DNA of 64,000 nucleotides from Streptomyces sp. HB132 (GTDB lineage Bacteria > Actinomycetota > Actinomycetes > Streptomycetales > Streptomycetaceae). The position numbers and the translations under genes are program-made. The notes under the pieces were generated by a model that saw only the letters and a program-made list of their open reading frames with translations, was not told the origin of the DNA and did no database searches. Positions 51,697 through 61,490 of this stretch are shown in pieces. Within the stretch, counting starts at the first letter, position 1, and each line of letters starts with the position of its first letter. The stretch covers positions 62,001 to 126,000 of the forward strand of contig NZ_JAFBGA010000002.1 of the NCBI RefSeq assembly GCF_016909575.1, written 5' to 3'.

Positions 51697-52542
51697 ATGC
51701 TCACCTTTGTGGAAAATAGCTTCTCGCCGCGCACGGCAGCCTTCTTCGACCTGGACAAGACAGTCATTGCGAAGTCGTCGACACTGACCTTCAGCAAGTC
51801 CTTCTACCAAGGCGGGCTGATCAACCGCCGCGCCGTACTGCGCACCGCGTACACACAGTTCGTGTTTCTAGCCGGGGGTGCCGATCACGACCAGATGGAG
51901 CGGATGCGCGAGTACCTCTCGGCCCTTTCCAAAGGATGGAACGTCCAGCAGGTCAAGGACCTTGTGGCCGAAACACTGCACGACCTGATCGACCCGATCA
52001 TCTACGACGAGGCCGCAACCCTCATCGAAGAGCATCACACCGCTGGACGCGACGTCGTCATCGTCTCGACCTCCAGCTCCGAGGTCGTCGAACCGATCGG
52101 TGAACTACTCGGCGCCGACCGGGTCGTGGCAACCCGGATGGTGGTGGGCGAGGACGGATGCTTCACCGGCGAGGTCGAGTACTACGCCTACGGACCCACC
52201 AAAGCCGAGGCGATCAGAGCTCTCGCCGAATCGGAAGGTTACGACCTCTCGCGCTGCTACGCGTACAGCGACTCGGCCACCGACGTGCCGATGCTGGAAT
52301 CGGTCGGGCACCCCCACGCCGTCAACCCTGACCGGGCGCTGAGGCGTGAGGCCACCCTGCGGGAATGGCCGATTCTCGTCTTCGACCGGCCCGTCCGCCT
52401 CAAGCAGCGCCTGCCCGCCTTTTCGATGCCGCCGCGGCCGGCGCTCGTCGCCGCAGCCGCCCTGGGCGCGGCTGCCGTGACGGCCGGGCTGGTCTGGTAC
52501 GCCAACCGTCGCCGCGCCACCGCGACGGCCACCGCCGGCTGA
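51697..52542 (+). CDS. HAD-IB family hydrolase (SerB-like phosphatase) with C-terminal anchor
   Basis: Encodes 281 aa. HAD motif I AAFFDLDKTVIAKSS gives the nucleophile DLDKT. Motif II is VIVSTSSSEVVEPI, Lys lies in YAYGPTKAEAIRAL, and motif IV is CYAYSDSATDVPMLESVG. It is the HAD-IB subfamily, related to phosphoserine phosphatase and to the acyl-phosphate or lysophosphatidate phosphatase fusions. A hydrophobic helix near the C-terminus (ALVAAAALGAAAVTAGLVWYANRRR) would tether it to the membrane, so a lipid-phosphate substrate is possible. In mycobacteria the homologue follows ssd (Rv3661), as here. The start is ATG 51697 or GTG 51709. Confidence 0.9.
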   Translation: MLTFVENSFSPRTAAFFDLDKTVIAKSSTLTFSKSFYQGGLINRRAVLRTAYTQFVFLAGGADHDQMERMREYLSALSKGWNVQQVKDLVAETLHDLIDPIIYDEAATLIEEHHTAGRDVVIVSTSSSEVVEPIGELLGADRVVATRMVVGEDGCFTGEVEYYAYGPTKAEAIRALAESEGYDLSRCYAYSDSATDVPMLESVGHPHAVNPDRALRREATLREWPILVFDRPVRLKQRLPAFSMPPRPALVAAAALGAAAVTAGLVWYANRRRATATATAG

Positions 52543-52909
52543 TACCGCCCCGCCTGGCGAGGTGCCGTTCCTCGGCAGGCCACCCACTCGACCTCAACCA
52601 ACACCCGCCGGACGACACCAAGTCCCAAATGCCTGGCGGGATACTATTTGAACCAAAAAGTAAAGAAGTGAGACCAGGCCTTCCGCTTGCCCTCGCCCAG
52701 GAGTACAAAGGATGCAACGGCCCGCGAGACCAAGGACATCCGAGAGGATCACCTTTCACGCACAGACGGCCAGACGGACCGAGCATGAAAGCCGAGTACC
52801 CACGCGACGTCGACCCGTCGATTACGGGCCAGCCGCACCAGGTAACGGGCAGAGAACCTGACCTGATGGGCACACATCGAGGACGCTTGGTAACTGGGCG
52901 GACATGCCA

Positions 52910-52937
52910 GCGGCGGTACCGGAACCGGTACCGCCGC
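52910..52937 (-). terminator. Perfect 13-bp inverted repeat downstream of the Fic-like gene
   Basis: GCGGCGGTACCGG (52910-52922) and CCGGTACCGCCGC (52925-52937) with a 2-nt centre. It lies 89 bp beyond the Fic-like stop in its direction of transcription, so it is most likely its terminator. Confidence 0.65.
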
Positions 52938-52973
52938 ACACTTCTGCGGAAATCCGCCAGAGCATCCGAGCAG

Positions 52974-53015
52974 CTCCCGGCTCCCGGCTCCCGGCTCCCG
53001 GCTCCCGGCTCCCGG
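52974..53015 (+). repeat. Six exact tandem copies of CTCCCGG
   Basis: Copies at 52974, 52981, 52988, 52995, 53002 and 53009 with no mismatch. It is a slippage-prone heptamer array placed 11 bp after the Fic-like stop codon. The copy number probably varies between isolates. Confidence 0.9.
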
Positions 53016-53025
53016 AAAAGCCTGC

Positions 53026-53850
53026 CTAGGCGGCGCCGCGCTGCATTGCCTCACACACCGCCGTGGACTCCCTGACACCCAGCTCCACCGAGCGCCCGCA
53101 GTGGGCGATCCAGGCCGCCATCCCCTCGGGCCTCCCGGACAGATACCCCTCGAACGCGGCAACGTAGGCCGCGCGCCCCTGTTCCGCGTGACCGACCTCG
53201 GCGGGGCAGACCGACTTGGGGTCGAGCCCACTGTTGATCAGCACGATCCGCTCGGCGGTCCGGGCGACCAAGCCGTTGTGCGAACCGAAGGGGCGCAGAG
53301 CCAGCAGTTCACCGTGCACCACCGATGAAGTCACCAGCGCGGACGCCGCGCCACCGGCAATGATCAGCCGCGAGAGGCCTTCGAGCCGCCCGGACACCTC
53401 GTCCGCGTCGGGGACAGGCGCCTCGATCAACGGTTCCTCGACGGACTCGCCCACCAGCCGAGGCCTGCCGACCGCATCGTCGGGAGTCGCGCCGCCCGCC
53501 GCCACGAGATGCAGCCTCGCAAGGACGCGGAGCGGTGACTGCCTCCAGATGGAGAGCAGCTGCCCTGCCTCAGCCGTGAGCCTCAGGGCGGCACCGATGG
53601 TGCGAGCCTCGCCCTCACCGCTGAAGTCGGTGCGACGGCGAACCTCTTCCAGGTTCCAGTCGGCACCTGAGAGCGCCGCCGACCCGCGCGCTCCACGCAA
53701 GGCCGCCTCCGCGGTGACCTCGTTACTGCGGCGCCGCATGACCCGGTGCCCGTAGACCCGGTCCACGGCCTTGCGCACGGAGTCCACCGCATCGGGGACC
53801 CCCGGCAGCTCTCCTAGGGCGGAAAGCGGGTCCGATGAAGTCTTACTCAT
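53026..53850 (-). CDS. Fic/DOC-like protein with degenerate active site
   Basis: Encodes 274 aa from ATG 53850. The N-terminal part has NEVTAEAALRGARGSAALSG, as in actinobacterial Fic relatives. The Fic core region is LVTSSVVHGELLALRPFGSHNGLVART. The motif HPFxxGNGR is changed to RPFGSHNGL (Arg186, Pro187, Phe188, Asn192, Gly193, Leu194): the catalytic His and the final Arg that binds phosphates are missing. AMP transfer by the usual mechanism is therefore unlikely. The name oxidoreductase often attached to such proteins has no basis here. It is divergent from the CooC-like ATPase, 96 bp apart, which suggests a functional pair. The fold call depends on the motif alignment. Confidence 0.75.
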   Translation of the reverse strand: MSKTSSDPLSALGELPGVPDAVDSVRKAVDRVYGHRVMRRRSNEVTAEAALRGARGSAALSGADWNLEEVRRRTDFSGEGEARTIGAALRLTAEAGQLLSIWRQSPLRVLARLHLVAAGGATPDDAVGRPRLVGESVEEPLIEAPVPDADEVSGRLEGLSRLIIAGGAASALVTSSVVHGELLALRPFGSHNGLVARTAERIVLINSGLDPKSVCPAEVGHAEQGRAAYVAAFEGYLSGRPEGMAAWIAHCGRSVELGVRESTAVCEAMQRGAA

Positions 53851-53946
53851 AAGTACGGAGGCTACGCGCCCCCGGTACGGATACCGCCCGGGAGTGGCCT
53901 TCTTCACGAAGAGTGACAGCAGCGAGCGATCGAGCAGCTACCCTAA

Positions 53947-54948
53947 GTGAATATGAAGATCGCTTTCGTGGGGAAGGGCGGCAGCGGCAAGACCACGCTG
54001 TCCTCGCTCTTCATCCGCCACCTTGCTGCAAATGAAGCCCATGTCGTCGCGGTGGACGCCGATATCAACCAGCACCTCGGGGCCGCCCTCGGCCTGGACG
54101 AGGACGAGGCCGCCGGACTGCCCGCCATGGGCGCCCAGCTGCCCCTCATCAAGGACTACCTCCGCGGAAGCAACCCCCGCATCGCATCCGCCGCCACGAT
54201 GATCAAGACCACGCCGCCCGGTGAGGGGTCCCGGCTCCTACGCGTTCGCGAGGACAACCCGGTCTACGACGCCTGCGCGCGCACGGTCCGCCTCGACGAC
54301 GGAGAGATCCGGCTGATGGCCACCGGGCCGTTCACCGAGTCCGATCTCGGAGTCGCCTGCTACCACTCGAAGGTCGGGGCGGTCGAGCTCTGCCTCAACC
54401 ACCTGGTCGACGGCTTGGACGAATACGTGGTGGTCGACATGACGGCCGGGTCGGATTCGTTCGCCTCCGGATTGTTCACCCGCTTCGACATGACCTTCCT
54501 CGTCGCCGAACCGACCCGGAAGGGCGTCTCCGTCTACCGTCAGTACAAGGAATACGCCCGGGACTTCGGTGTCGCGCTGAAGGTGGTGGGCAACAAGGTG
54601 CAGGGCCAGGACGATCTCGACTTCCTGCGCGCCGAGGTCGGCGACGACCTGCTGGTCGGCATCGGCCAGTCCGACTGGGTCCGGACCATGGAGAAGGGCC
54701 GGCCTGCCCCGTTCGAGTTGCTGGAGGCGGACAACAGGATGGCACTGCAGGCCCTGCAGAACGTCGCGGAGGACTCGTACGAGCTGCGCGACTGGGAGCG
54801 CTACACGCGCCAGATGGTGCACTTCCATCTGAAGAACGCGGAAAGCTGGGGAAACGAGAAGACGGGCGCCGACCTGGCTGCCCAGGTCGACCCCTCCTTC
54901 GCCCTGCACGAGCACTGTGCGGAGTCGGGCGCCGCTCAGCCGGCCTGA
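53947..54948 (+). CDS. MinD/CooC-type ATPase
   Basis: Encodes 333 aa from GTG 53947 (then MKIAFVGKGGSGKTTL). It has the deviant Walker A KGGSGKTT (Lys10, Lys15), a switch I Asp in VAVDADINQHLGAALG, and Walker B-like VVDMTAGSDSFASG. In CooC1, the nickel-inserting ATPase of CO dehydrogenase, the corresponding position has CxC. Here the aligned segment is GVACYHSKVGAVE: Cys138-Tyr139-His140, so a metal site, if any, is different. No carbon monoxide dehydrogenase is encoded here. It is divergent from the Fic-like gene and lies upstream of the secreted deacetylase-like gene on the other strand. Its client is unknown. Confidence 0.85.
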   Translation: MNMKIAFVGKGGSGKTTLSSLFIRHLAANEAHVVAVDADINQHLGAALGLDEDEAAGLPAMGAQLPLIKDYLRGSNPRIASAATMIKTTPPGEGSRLLRVREDNPVYDACARTVRLDDGEIRLMATGPFTESDLGVACYHSKVGAVELCLNHLVDGLDEYVVVDMTAGSDSFASGLFTRFDMTFLVAEPTRKGVSVYRQYKEYARDFGVALKVVGNKVQGQDDLDFLRAEVGDDLLVGIGQSDWVRTMEKGRPAPFELLEADNRMALQALQNVAEDSYELRDWERYTRQMVHFHLKNAESWGNEKTGADLAAQVDPSFALHEHCAESGAAQPA

Positions 54949-54980
54949 GAGTCGGACGGCGCGGCACCGATGAACGGTCG

Positions 54981-56312
54981 CTACTCCGCGCTCCCGTCGG
55001 CCCCCTTGCCCGCCGGCTGATCCGCCGGCTTGGCGGGCACGGGGCTGCCTGCGGGCTTGCCCGGGACCTTACCGGCGAGGAACGCGGCCCAGCCCGGTTC
55101 GGGTTTCTGGCCCACCTTCAGCGTCCCGAGCTTCGCGAGCGTCGCCGGGTCCTGCGCGTCCAGCCAGTCGGCGAGCTGGCGGAACGAAACGCATTGCACA
55201 TCCCGCTGTGTGCACACCGTCTTCATGGTCTCCTCGATGGCGCGCATGTAGGTGCCGCCGTTCCAGGACTCGAAGTGGTTGCCGATGATCAGCGGGGCGC
55301 GGTTCCCGTTGTAGGCCCGGCCGAACGCCTGAACCAGACCGTCACGCATCTGGTTGCCCCAGTACTCGTGCTTCTCCGGGTCGCCCTTGGTCGTACCGGA
55401 CTGGTTGAACATGAAGTTGTAGTCCATCGAGAGCGTCTCGAACGCGCGCCCCGGGACGGGGACGAGCTGCAGGGGGAGGTCCCAGATGCCGTTCTTCTTC
55501 GCCGGCCAGACCTGGTTTCCTACACCGCTGGAGTCGTAGCGGAATCCCATGGTCCGCGCCGCCTCCACCATGTTCTTCTGCCCCTCGAGGCAGGGTGTGC
55601 GGGCACCGATCAGCTCCTTGTCGTAGTCGAAGGGCAGGGGTGCTTCGCCCTTGAGCGCCGGAGCGTTGGTCTTCCAGCCCTTCACGAACGATTTCGCCTG
55701 ACTGATCTCGCTCTTCCACTCCTCGACCGACCAGGTGCCGACGCCCCCGTCCGGCCCGCAGAAGTGCCCGTTGAAGTGGGTACCGATCTCGTTGCCGTCC
55801 AGCCACGCGGCACGCAGCTCCGTCAGGGTGTGCCGAATACCCTTGGTGTCGTTGAACCCGATGTCGGAGCGGCCGGCCGCGTGCTGGGGCGGGTCGTAGA
55901 GCTCCTTCTTCTCCTCCGGCAACAGGTACACGCCGCTGAGGAAGTACGTCATTCTGGCGTCGTACTTCTTGGCGACCGCGCGGAAGTGCGAGAAGAGCTT
56001 CTGACTGTCCTCACCAGCACCGTCCCACGAGAACACCACGAACTGCGGTGGCTTCTGACCAGGCTTCAGACGCTTGACCGCGGGGAGATTCGGCTGAACA
56101 CCCGTAAAGGCGGTGGAGCCGTCCCCGATGAGATTCACCGGCCCTTTCGGCGCCGCCGCTGGAGAGTTCCCCTCCGCGCCCGGAGCCGTCTTCTTCCCAA
56201 CCCCGGCCCCCGGGCCATCAGTCCCCGGCCCGGAACCCGAACAGCCGGCCAGTCCGGCGATCAGCGCCGTGACCACGGCACCCAGGGCAATCCGCTTCGC
56301 GGCGGCCATCAT
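54981..56312 (-). CDS. Secreted lipoprotein with polysaccharide deacetylase-like (NodB) fold
   Basis: Encodes 443 aa. Signal peptide MMAAAKRIALGAVVTALIAG with lipobox GLAGC (Cys24), then a Gly/Pro/Ala linker. The catalytic region has VVFSWDGAGEDSQ (Asp97), DARMTYFLSGVYLLP, and NEIGTHFNGHFCG, in which His179 and His183 form the HxxxH metal site; later LIIGNHFESWNGG replaces the usual C-terminal motif. This is the D-H-H layout of the NodB superfamily with non-standard surroundings. It may deacetylate a cell-wall or exopolysaccharide. A Pro/Ala/Lys tail ends the protein. Regular deacetylases are ~200 aa, so it is larger than usual. Confidence 0.8.
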   Translation of the reverse strand: MMAAAKRIALGAVVTALIAGLAGCSGSGPGTDGPGAGVGKKTAPGAEGNSPAAAPKGPVNLIGDGSTAFTGVQPNLPAVKRLKPGQKPPQFVVFSWDGAGEDSQKLFSHFRAVAKKYDARMTYFLSGVYLLPEEKKELYDPPQHAAGRSDIGFNDTKGIRHTLTELRAAWLDGNEIGTHFNGHFCGPDGGVGTWSVEEWKSEISQAKSFVKGWKTNAPALKGEAPLPFDYDKELIGARTPCLEGQKNMVEAARTMGFRYDSSGVGNQVWPAKKNGIWDLPLQLVPVPGRAFETLSMDYNFMFNQSGTTKGDPEKHEYWGNQMRDGLVQAFGRAYNGNRAPLIIGNHFESWNGGTYMRAIEETMKTVCTQRDVQCVSFRQLADWLDAQDPATLAKLGTLKVGQKPEPGWAAFLAGKVPGKPAGSPVPAKPADQPAGKGADGSAE

Positions 56313-56613
56313 CCGTCCACCCTCTTCCTTGCAGAATTCGTGCGTCGAAGTCCCGACACGGCGCGGTCAACCTCACACGTAGCTCTGCCGGAATCAGTAC
56401 GACAAGCCGAATGAAAAGATGCTTATTCACTTGAAGGGGTGACTGATTAGGCTATTTGCTCGAAAGCATGGACACGCTTCTTTACTCTCCATTACGATTC
56501 ATTTACGGAGAGTTGAGAAATCCCGCCGCTTTACCCCCACCGCCGCACGCCGTGACCCACGGCCGCCGTCACTCACATACCGCGACCGCGCTGCCCCGGA
56601 GGAGACGGGAAAC
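56313..56613. other. Divergent promoter region (deacetylase-like/SulP-CA), AT-rich
   Basis: About 300 bp with two AT-rich stretches at ~56405-56430 and ~56440-56520. These should contain the opposing promoters. I did not find a confident -35/-10 pair, operator palindrome or riboswitch. Confidence 0.45.
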
Positions 56614-59130
56614 ATGTCTGCCTGCGTCCCTACCCGCAACGACCACTCATCCCGAGGCTCGAGCCCTCCCCGCGCCTCGGGAATCAAGCGCCCACACGGT
56701 CCGCCACCACCGCCCCGCCGCGGACGTTTCCGCGTCTCGGGTGCGGATCTGTCCGCATCGATCACCGTCTTCCTGATCGCCGTCCCCATGTCGCTCGGTC
56801 TCGCCGTCGCCATGGACGCACCCCTCGCTGCCGGGCTGGTGTCCGCAGCGATCGGCGGCATCGTCGCCGGACTGCTGGGCGGTACACCACTCCAGGTCAG
56901 CGGCCCATCCGCCGGACTGACCGTAGTCACCGCCGAGTTGATCCAGCTCTACGGTTGGCGCACCACGTGCGCGATCACCGTCGGGGCGGGACTCCTGCAG
57001 ATTCTGCTGGGCTCGCTGAAAGCGGCCCGCAGCGCCCTTGCGGTCAGCCCCGCCATCGTCCACGGCACTCTCGCGGGCATCGGTGTGGCGATCGCTCTCG
57101 CTCAGCTGCACATCGTGCTCGGCGACACTCCGCAGAGCTCCGCCTTGGAAAACGCCCTGTCGCTCCCCTCCCACCTGGCGCGGCTCGAGCCTGCCGCCCT
57201 TCTCATCGGAGCCCTGACGATCCTTCTTCTCGTCGTGTGGCCGCGCCTGCCCGGCAGGATCGGGGCGTCACTGCGCAGAATTCCCGCCGCACTTGCCGCA
57301 GTGGCCATCGCCACGGCTGTCGCCGCTGCGGCCACCCCCGGCATCGCCAGGGTGGACCTACCGTCATGGCGCTCGCACGCACTGCCTGAGCTGCCTCACG
57401 GCCCGGTAGCCGCGCTGGCGACAGCGGTGTTCACCGTCATGCTCGTCGCCAGCCTCGAATCCCTGCTCGCCTCGGTCGCCGTGGACAAGCTCGCCGCCGA
57501 CCGTTCAGCGGCCGGCCCCAGGCAGGGGTCGGCGCCGACCGCGCCCGTGAAGCGATCCGACCTCGACCGTGAGTTGCGGGCCCAGGGTGTCGCCAATGCG
57601 GTGTCCGGACTGGCCGGAGGTCTTCCCGTGTCCGGGGGCGCCGTGCGCAGTTCCGCGAATGTGCGGGCGGGCGCGGAGAGCCGGGCCTCCACGGTGCTGC
57701 ACGGCGTCTGGGTACTACTGGCGGCCGTACTACTGGTCACGGCCCTGGAGTGGATTCCCCTGGCGGCGCTCGGCGCACTGGTGATGGTGGTCGGCATCCA
57801 GATGGTCAACTTCGTCCACATCCGCAAGGTCCACAAACACCGGGAGTTCCTGGTGTACGGCGCGACGATCAGCGGAGTGCTTCTCGCCGGAGTCCTCGAA
57901 GGAGTGGCGATCGGCATCGTCGTGGCGGTGGCCGTCGCCCTGCACCGGCTGGCTCGCACGCGCATCACCGTGACGGAGCAGCATGACGGCCGATACCTGG
58001 TGGCCGCCCGCGGCCAGCTGACCTTCCTGGCCGTTCCGCGGCTCAGCCGCCTGCTCGGGAGGCTTCCACAAGGGGTCGACGCAGTCGTCGAGTTGGACGG
58101 CTTCTTCATGGACCACGCGGCGTACGAGACGATCCAGGACTGGTACGCGGCGCAGACCGCGATGGGAGGCCGGATCGAGTTCACGGGACGCTCCGGTGGG
58201 CGGATCGCCGAGCCGGCCTCGGCCGCTCACTCCTGCTGCCGCCCATGGACCCCGTGGCGCAACCATCACTGCCACGACCGCGGGCAGGAAGGGTCACCGG
58301 CCACCCCCGCCGCTGCCTCGCATATCGTGTCGAAGGCTGCTGCTGCCCCAGCCGCTCCGGCAAGCTCTCCGAGCCGCCGGCGCGGTGCCCATCGACTCCT
58401 CAACGGCCTCAGTTCGTTTCAGCGCACGACGGCCCCGCTGGTCCGGGAGGAGCTGGCCCGGCTGGCCTCCGAGGGGCAGCGACCTTCGCAGCTGTTCTTG
58501 ACCTGCGCCGACTCCCGCCTGGTCACCAGCATGATCACCGCAAGCGGTCCGGGCGACCTCTTCACCGTGCGGAACGTCGGCAACCTGGTGCCGCCGCCTG
58601 ACGCGGGGGGTGCAACGGGCAACGACGACTCCGTGGCTGCCGCCATCGAGTACGCGGTGGATGTGCTGGAGGTCGAGTCCATCACGATCTGCGGCCACTC
58701 CGGATGCGGGGCGATGCAGGCTCTGCTCGAGGCCGACCCGGAGACGCCCCGGACCCCTCTGTGGCGCTGGCTGCGACACGGACTCCCGAGCCTGGAACGC
58801 ATGCGTTCCCGCGACCACTCCTGGGCTCGCATCGCCGGCCGACTGCCCACCGATGCCGTGGAACAACTCTGCCTGACCAATGTGGTGCAGCAGTTGGAGC
58901 ACCTGCGTGCCCATGAATCGGTGTCACGTCGACTGGCCGCAGGCACACTGCAGTTGCACGGCATGTACTTTCACGTCGGCGAGGCACAGGCCTATCTGCT
59001 GACCGAGGGCGCCAGTTCCGGCACGGGGCCCGACGAGGTCTTCGCCCGGGTCGCGCCCGGCGCGGTATGGGGTGCGGAGCCAAGCACCGAAGCACTGCCC
59101 ACGGCCCCCGGCACCACGGTCGGTGCCTGA
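56614..59130 (+). CDS. SulP-family bicarbonate/anion transporter fused to a beta-carbonic anhydrase
   Basis: Encodes 838 aa from ATG 56614 (GGAGGAG upstream). Residues ~45-430 form the SulP transporter: [41 protein letters not shown] and ~12 membrane segments. A short STAS-like region lies at ~440-520. A Cys/His-rich linker follows ([17 protein letters not shown]). Residues ~590-800 are a beta-carbonic anhydrase with zinc ligands Cys631, His695, Cys698 and the Asp633-Arg635 dyad ([21 protein letters not shown]). It probably imports bicarbonate and interconverts it with CO2. Such SulP-CA fusions are known in actinobacteria. Acetyl-CoA synthetase lies downstream. Confidence 0.93.
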   Translation: MSACVPTRNDHSSRGSSPPRASGIKRPHGPPPPPRRGRFRVSGADLSASITVFLIAVPMSLGLAVAMDAPLAAGLVSAAIGGIVAGLLGGTPLQVSGPSAGLTVVTAELIQLYGWRTTCAITVGAGLLQILLGSLKAARSALAVSPAIVHGTLAGIGVAIALAQLHIVLGDTPQSSALENALSLPSHLARLEPAALLIGALTILLLVVWPRLPGRIGASLRRIPAALAAVAIATAVAAAATPGIARVDLPSWRSHALPELPHGPVAALATAVFTVMLVASLESLLASVAVDKLAADRSAAGPRQGSAPTAPVKRSDLDRELRAQGVANAVSGLAGGLPVSGGAVRSSANVRAGAESRASTVLHGVWVLLAAVLLVTALEWIPLAALGALVMVVGIQMVNFVHIRKVHKHREFLVYGATISGVLLAGVLEGVAIGIVVAVAVALHRLARTRITVTEQHDGRYLVAARGQLTFLAVPRLSRLLGRLPQGVDAVVELDGFFMDHAAYETIQDWYAAQTAMGGRIEFTGRSGGRIAEPASAAHSCCRPWTPWRNHHCHDRGQEGSPATPAAASHIVSKAAAAPAAPASSPSRRRGAHRLLNGLSSFQRTTAPLVREELARLASEGQRPSQLFLTCADSRLVTSMITASGPGDLFTVRNVGNLVPPPDAGGATGNDDSVAAAIEYAVDVLEVESITICGHSGCGAMQALLEADPETPRTPLWRWLRHGLPSLERMRSRDHSWARIAGRLPTDAVEQLCLTNVVQQLEHLRAHESVSRRLAAGTLQLHGMYFHVGEAQAYLLTEGASSGTGPDEVFARVAPGAVWGAEPSTEALPTAPGTTVGA

Positions 59131-59324
59131 ACCACTCACCTTTGCGGTCCGTGAGACCTTGTGGTCCCGCCCTCGCGTCGCGCAGCGCCGCTCGCGGAGG
59201 CGGGACCTGTGTCTCCTCACGAGATACAGGTCTAAACCAATTCCCGGCAGACACTTGTCACCTGGCCCACGGCCTGATGAGCTGTCCCCGGGACACAACG
59301 GACACCCTGGGAATGGGAGATGTC

Positions 59325-61265
59325 GTGAGCAACGAAAGCCTGGCCAATCTGCTCAAGGAGGAGCGGCGGTTCGCACCGCCTGCCGATCTGGCCGCGAACG
59401 CCAACGTGACAGTGGAGGCGTACGAGAAGGCCGAGGCGGACAGGCTGGGCTTCTGGGCCGAGCAGGCCCGCCGCCTGACCTGGGCCACGGAGCCGACCGA
59501 GACGCTCGACTGGAGCAACCCGCCCTTCGCGAAGTGGTTCGCGGACGGCAAGCTCAACGTCGCGTACAACTGCGTGGACCGTCACGTCGAGGCGGGCAAC
59601 GGCGACCGGGTCGCGATCCACTTCGAGGGCGAGCCCGGCGACAGCCGAGCCATCACCTACGCGGAGCTGAAGGACGAGGTCTCCCGCGCGGCGAACGCAC
59701 TCACCGAGCTCGGTGTCGTCAAGGGGGACCGGGTCGCCGTCTACCTGCCGATGATCCCGGAGGCTGCCGTAGCGATGCTGGCCTGCGCCCGCATCGGCGC
59801 TGCGCACTCGGTGGTCTTCGGCGGTTTCTCCGCGGACGCCATCGCCGCGCGCATCCGGGATGCCGACGCCAAGGTCGTCATCACCGCCGACGGCGGCTAC
59901 CGCCGCGGCAAGCCCTCGGCGCTCAAGCCCGCGGTGGACGACGCCGTCTCCCGCATCGACAGCGTCGAGCATGTGCTCGTGGTCCGGCGCACCGGGCAGG
60001 ACACCGCCTGGACAGAGGGCCGGGACGTGTGGTGGCACGAGATCACCGGCAGGCAGTCGGCCGAGCACACCCCTGAGGCCTTCGACGCGGAGCACCCGCT
60101 CTTCATTCTCTACACCTCGGGAACCACGGGTAAGCCCAAGGGCATCCTTCACACCTCCGGTGGCTACCTGACCCAGACGGCGTACACCCACAACGCGGTC
60201 TTCGACCTCAAGCCCGAGACGGACGTGTACTGGTGCACCGCCGACATCGGCTGGGTGACCGGACACTCGTACATCGTCTACGGCCCGCTGGCCAACGGCG
60301 CGACCCAGGTCATGTACGAGGGCACGCCCGACAGCCCCCATCAGGGACGCTTCTGGGAGATCGTCCAGAAGTACGGGGTCACGATCCTCTACACCGCGCC
60401 GACCGCGATCCGCACGTTCATGAAGTGGGGAGAGGACATCCCCGCCGGGTTCGATCTGTCGTCGCTGCGTGTCCTCGGTTCGGTCGGTGAGCCGATCAAC
60501 CCCGAGGCCTGGATGTGGTATCGCAAGCACATCGGCGCCGACGCCTGTCCGATCGTGGACACCTGGTGGCAGACCGAGACCGGCGCCATGATGATCTCGC
60601 CGCTTCCCGGGGTCACGGCGACCAAGCCCGGGTCGGCGCAGCGGGCCCTGCCCGGCATCAACGCCACCGTGGTCGACGACGAGGCGAACGAGGTACCGAA
60701 CGGCGGGGGCGGCTATCTCGTCCTCACCGAGCCGTGGCCGTCGATGCTCCGGACCATCTGGGGCGACGACCAGCGTTTCATCGACACCTACTGGTCGCGC
60801 TTCGAGGGCAAGTACTTCGCGGGCGACGGGGCCAAGAAGGACGAGGACGGCGACGTCTGGCTGCTCGGCCGCGTCGACGACGTCATGCTCGTGTCCGGGC
60901 ACAACATCTCGACCACCGAGGTCGAGTCGGCTCTCGTGTCTCACCCGTCGGTGGCCGAAGCCGCAGTGGTGGGTGCCAACGACGAGACGACCGGTCAGGC
61001 CATCGTCGCCTTCGTGATCCTGCGTGGCACTGCCACCGCTTCCGAGGAGTTGGTCGCCGAGCTGCGCAACCACGTCGGCACCACGCTCGGGCCGATTGCG
61101 AAGCCCAAGCGCGTCCTGCCGGTGTCCGAGCTGCCGAAGACCCGGTCCGGCAAGATCATGCGCCGTCTCCTGCGCGATGTCGCCGAGAACCGCGAGCTGG
61201 GCGATGTCACCACGCTCACGGATGCGGACAGCGTGCGGCGCATCATGGACGATCTGAACAAGTGA
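59325..61265 (+). CDS. acs: Acetyl-CoA synthetase (AMP-forming)
   Basis: Encodes 646 aa from GTG 59325 with GGGAG 5 nt upstream; [19 protein letters not shown] is the expected N-terminus. ANL-superfamily motifs are complete: P-loop [57 protein letters not shown], and the lysine of [15 protein letters not shown], the residue acetylated by Pat-type enzymes in known systems. It makes acetyl-CoA from acetate, ATP and CoA with PPi as product, so HppA and Ppa can use its PPi. It follows the SulP-CA gene by 194 bp on the same strand. Confidence 0.97.
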   Translation: MSNESLANLLKEERRFAPPADLAANANVTVEAYEKAEADRLGFWAEQARRLTWATEPTETLDWSNPPFAKWFADGKLNVAYNCVDRHVEAGNGDRVAIHFEGEPGDSRAITYAELKDEVSRAANALTELGVVKGDRVAVYLPMIPEAAVAMLACARIGAAHSVVFGGFSADAIAARIRDADAKVVITADGGYRRGKPSALKPAVDDAVSRIDSVEHVLVVRRTGQDTAWTEGRDVWWHEITGRQSAEHTPEAFDAEHPLFILYTSGTTGKPKGILHTSGGYLTQTAYTHNAVFDLKPETDVYWCTADIGWVTGHSYIVYGPLANGATQVMYEGTPDSPHQGRFWEIVQKYGVTILYTAPTAIRTFMKWGEDIPAGFDLSSLRVLGSVGEPINPEAWMWYRKHIGADACPIVDTWWQTETGAMMISPLPGVTATKPGSAQRALPGINATVVDDEANEVPNGGGGYLVLTEPWPSMLRTIWGDDQRFIDTYWSRFEGKYFAGDGAKKDEDGDVWLLGRVDDVMLVSGHNISTTEVESALVSHPSVAEAAVVGANDETTGQAIVAFVILRGTATASEELVAELRNHVGTTLGPIAKPKRVLPVSELPKTRSGKIMRRLLRDVAENRELGDVTTLTDADSVRRIMDDLNK

Positions 61266-61490
61266 TGCGGGCAGGGCCGGGCAGGAGGACTCCGACAACG
61301 CGTCGGGGTCACACCCGCCCGGCCCTTCTGTTCGCCCGCCTGCGCCCAGCTACGTACCGGTGTCCCGCTGTGCACGGGCAGGACACGTCCCCCGGCGACG
61401 ATGCCCGACGCAGGGCCTGGCATTCACTGCCCGGCAGCCCGTCGCCCGGCCGCGCGTAACCGGGCCACTCCGAAGGGTCTCGGCACCGCG

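Larger units (their letters stand above)
52543..53025. other. Intergenic region with unusual repeats and a palindrome
   Basis: These 483 bp separate the HAD and Fic-like genes, which converge. The segment near 52640-52670 is markedly AT-rich for this genome (ACTATTTGAACCAAAAAGTA). A 28-bp palindrome (52910-52937) and six CTCCCGG heptamers (52974-53015) follow. No gene is supported; open frames lack codon bias. Confidence 0.6.

Noticed and set aside
53947..54948. CooC as evidence of a Ni carbon monoxide dehydrogenase system
   Set aside because: The CxC site is not present and no CODH gene is found in the window; only the general ATPase family is supported.
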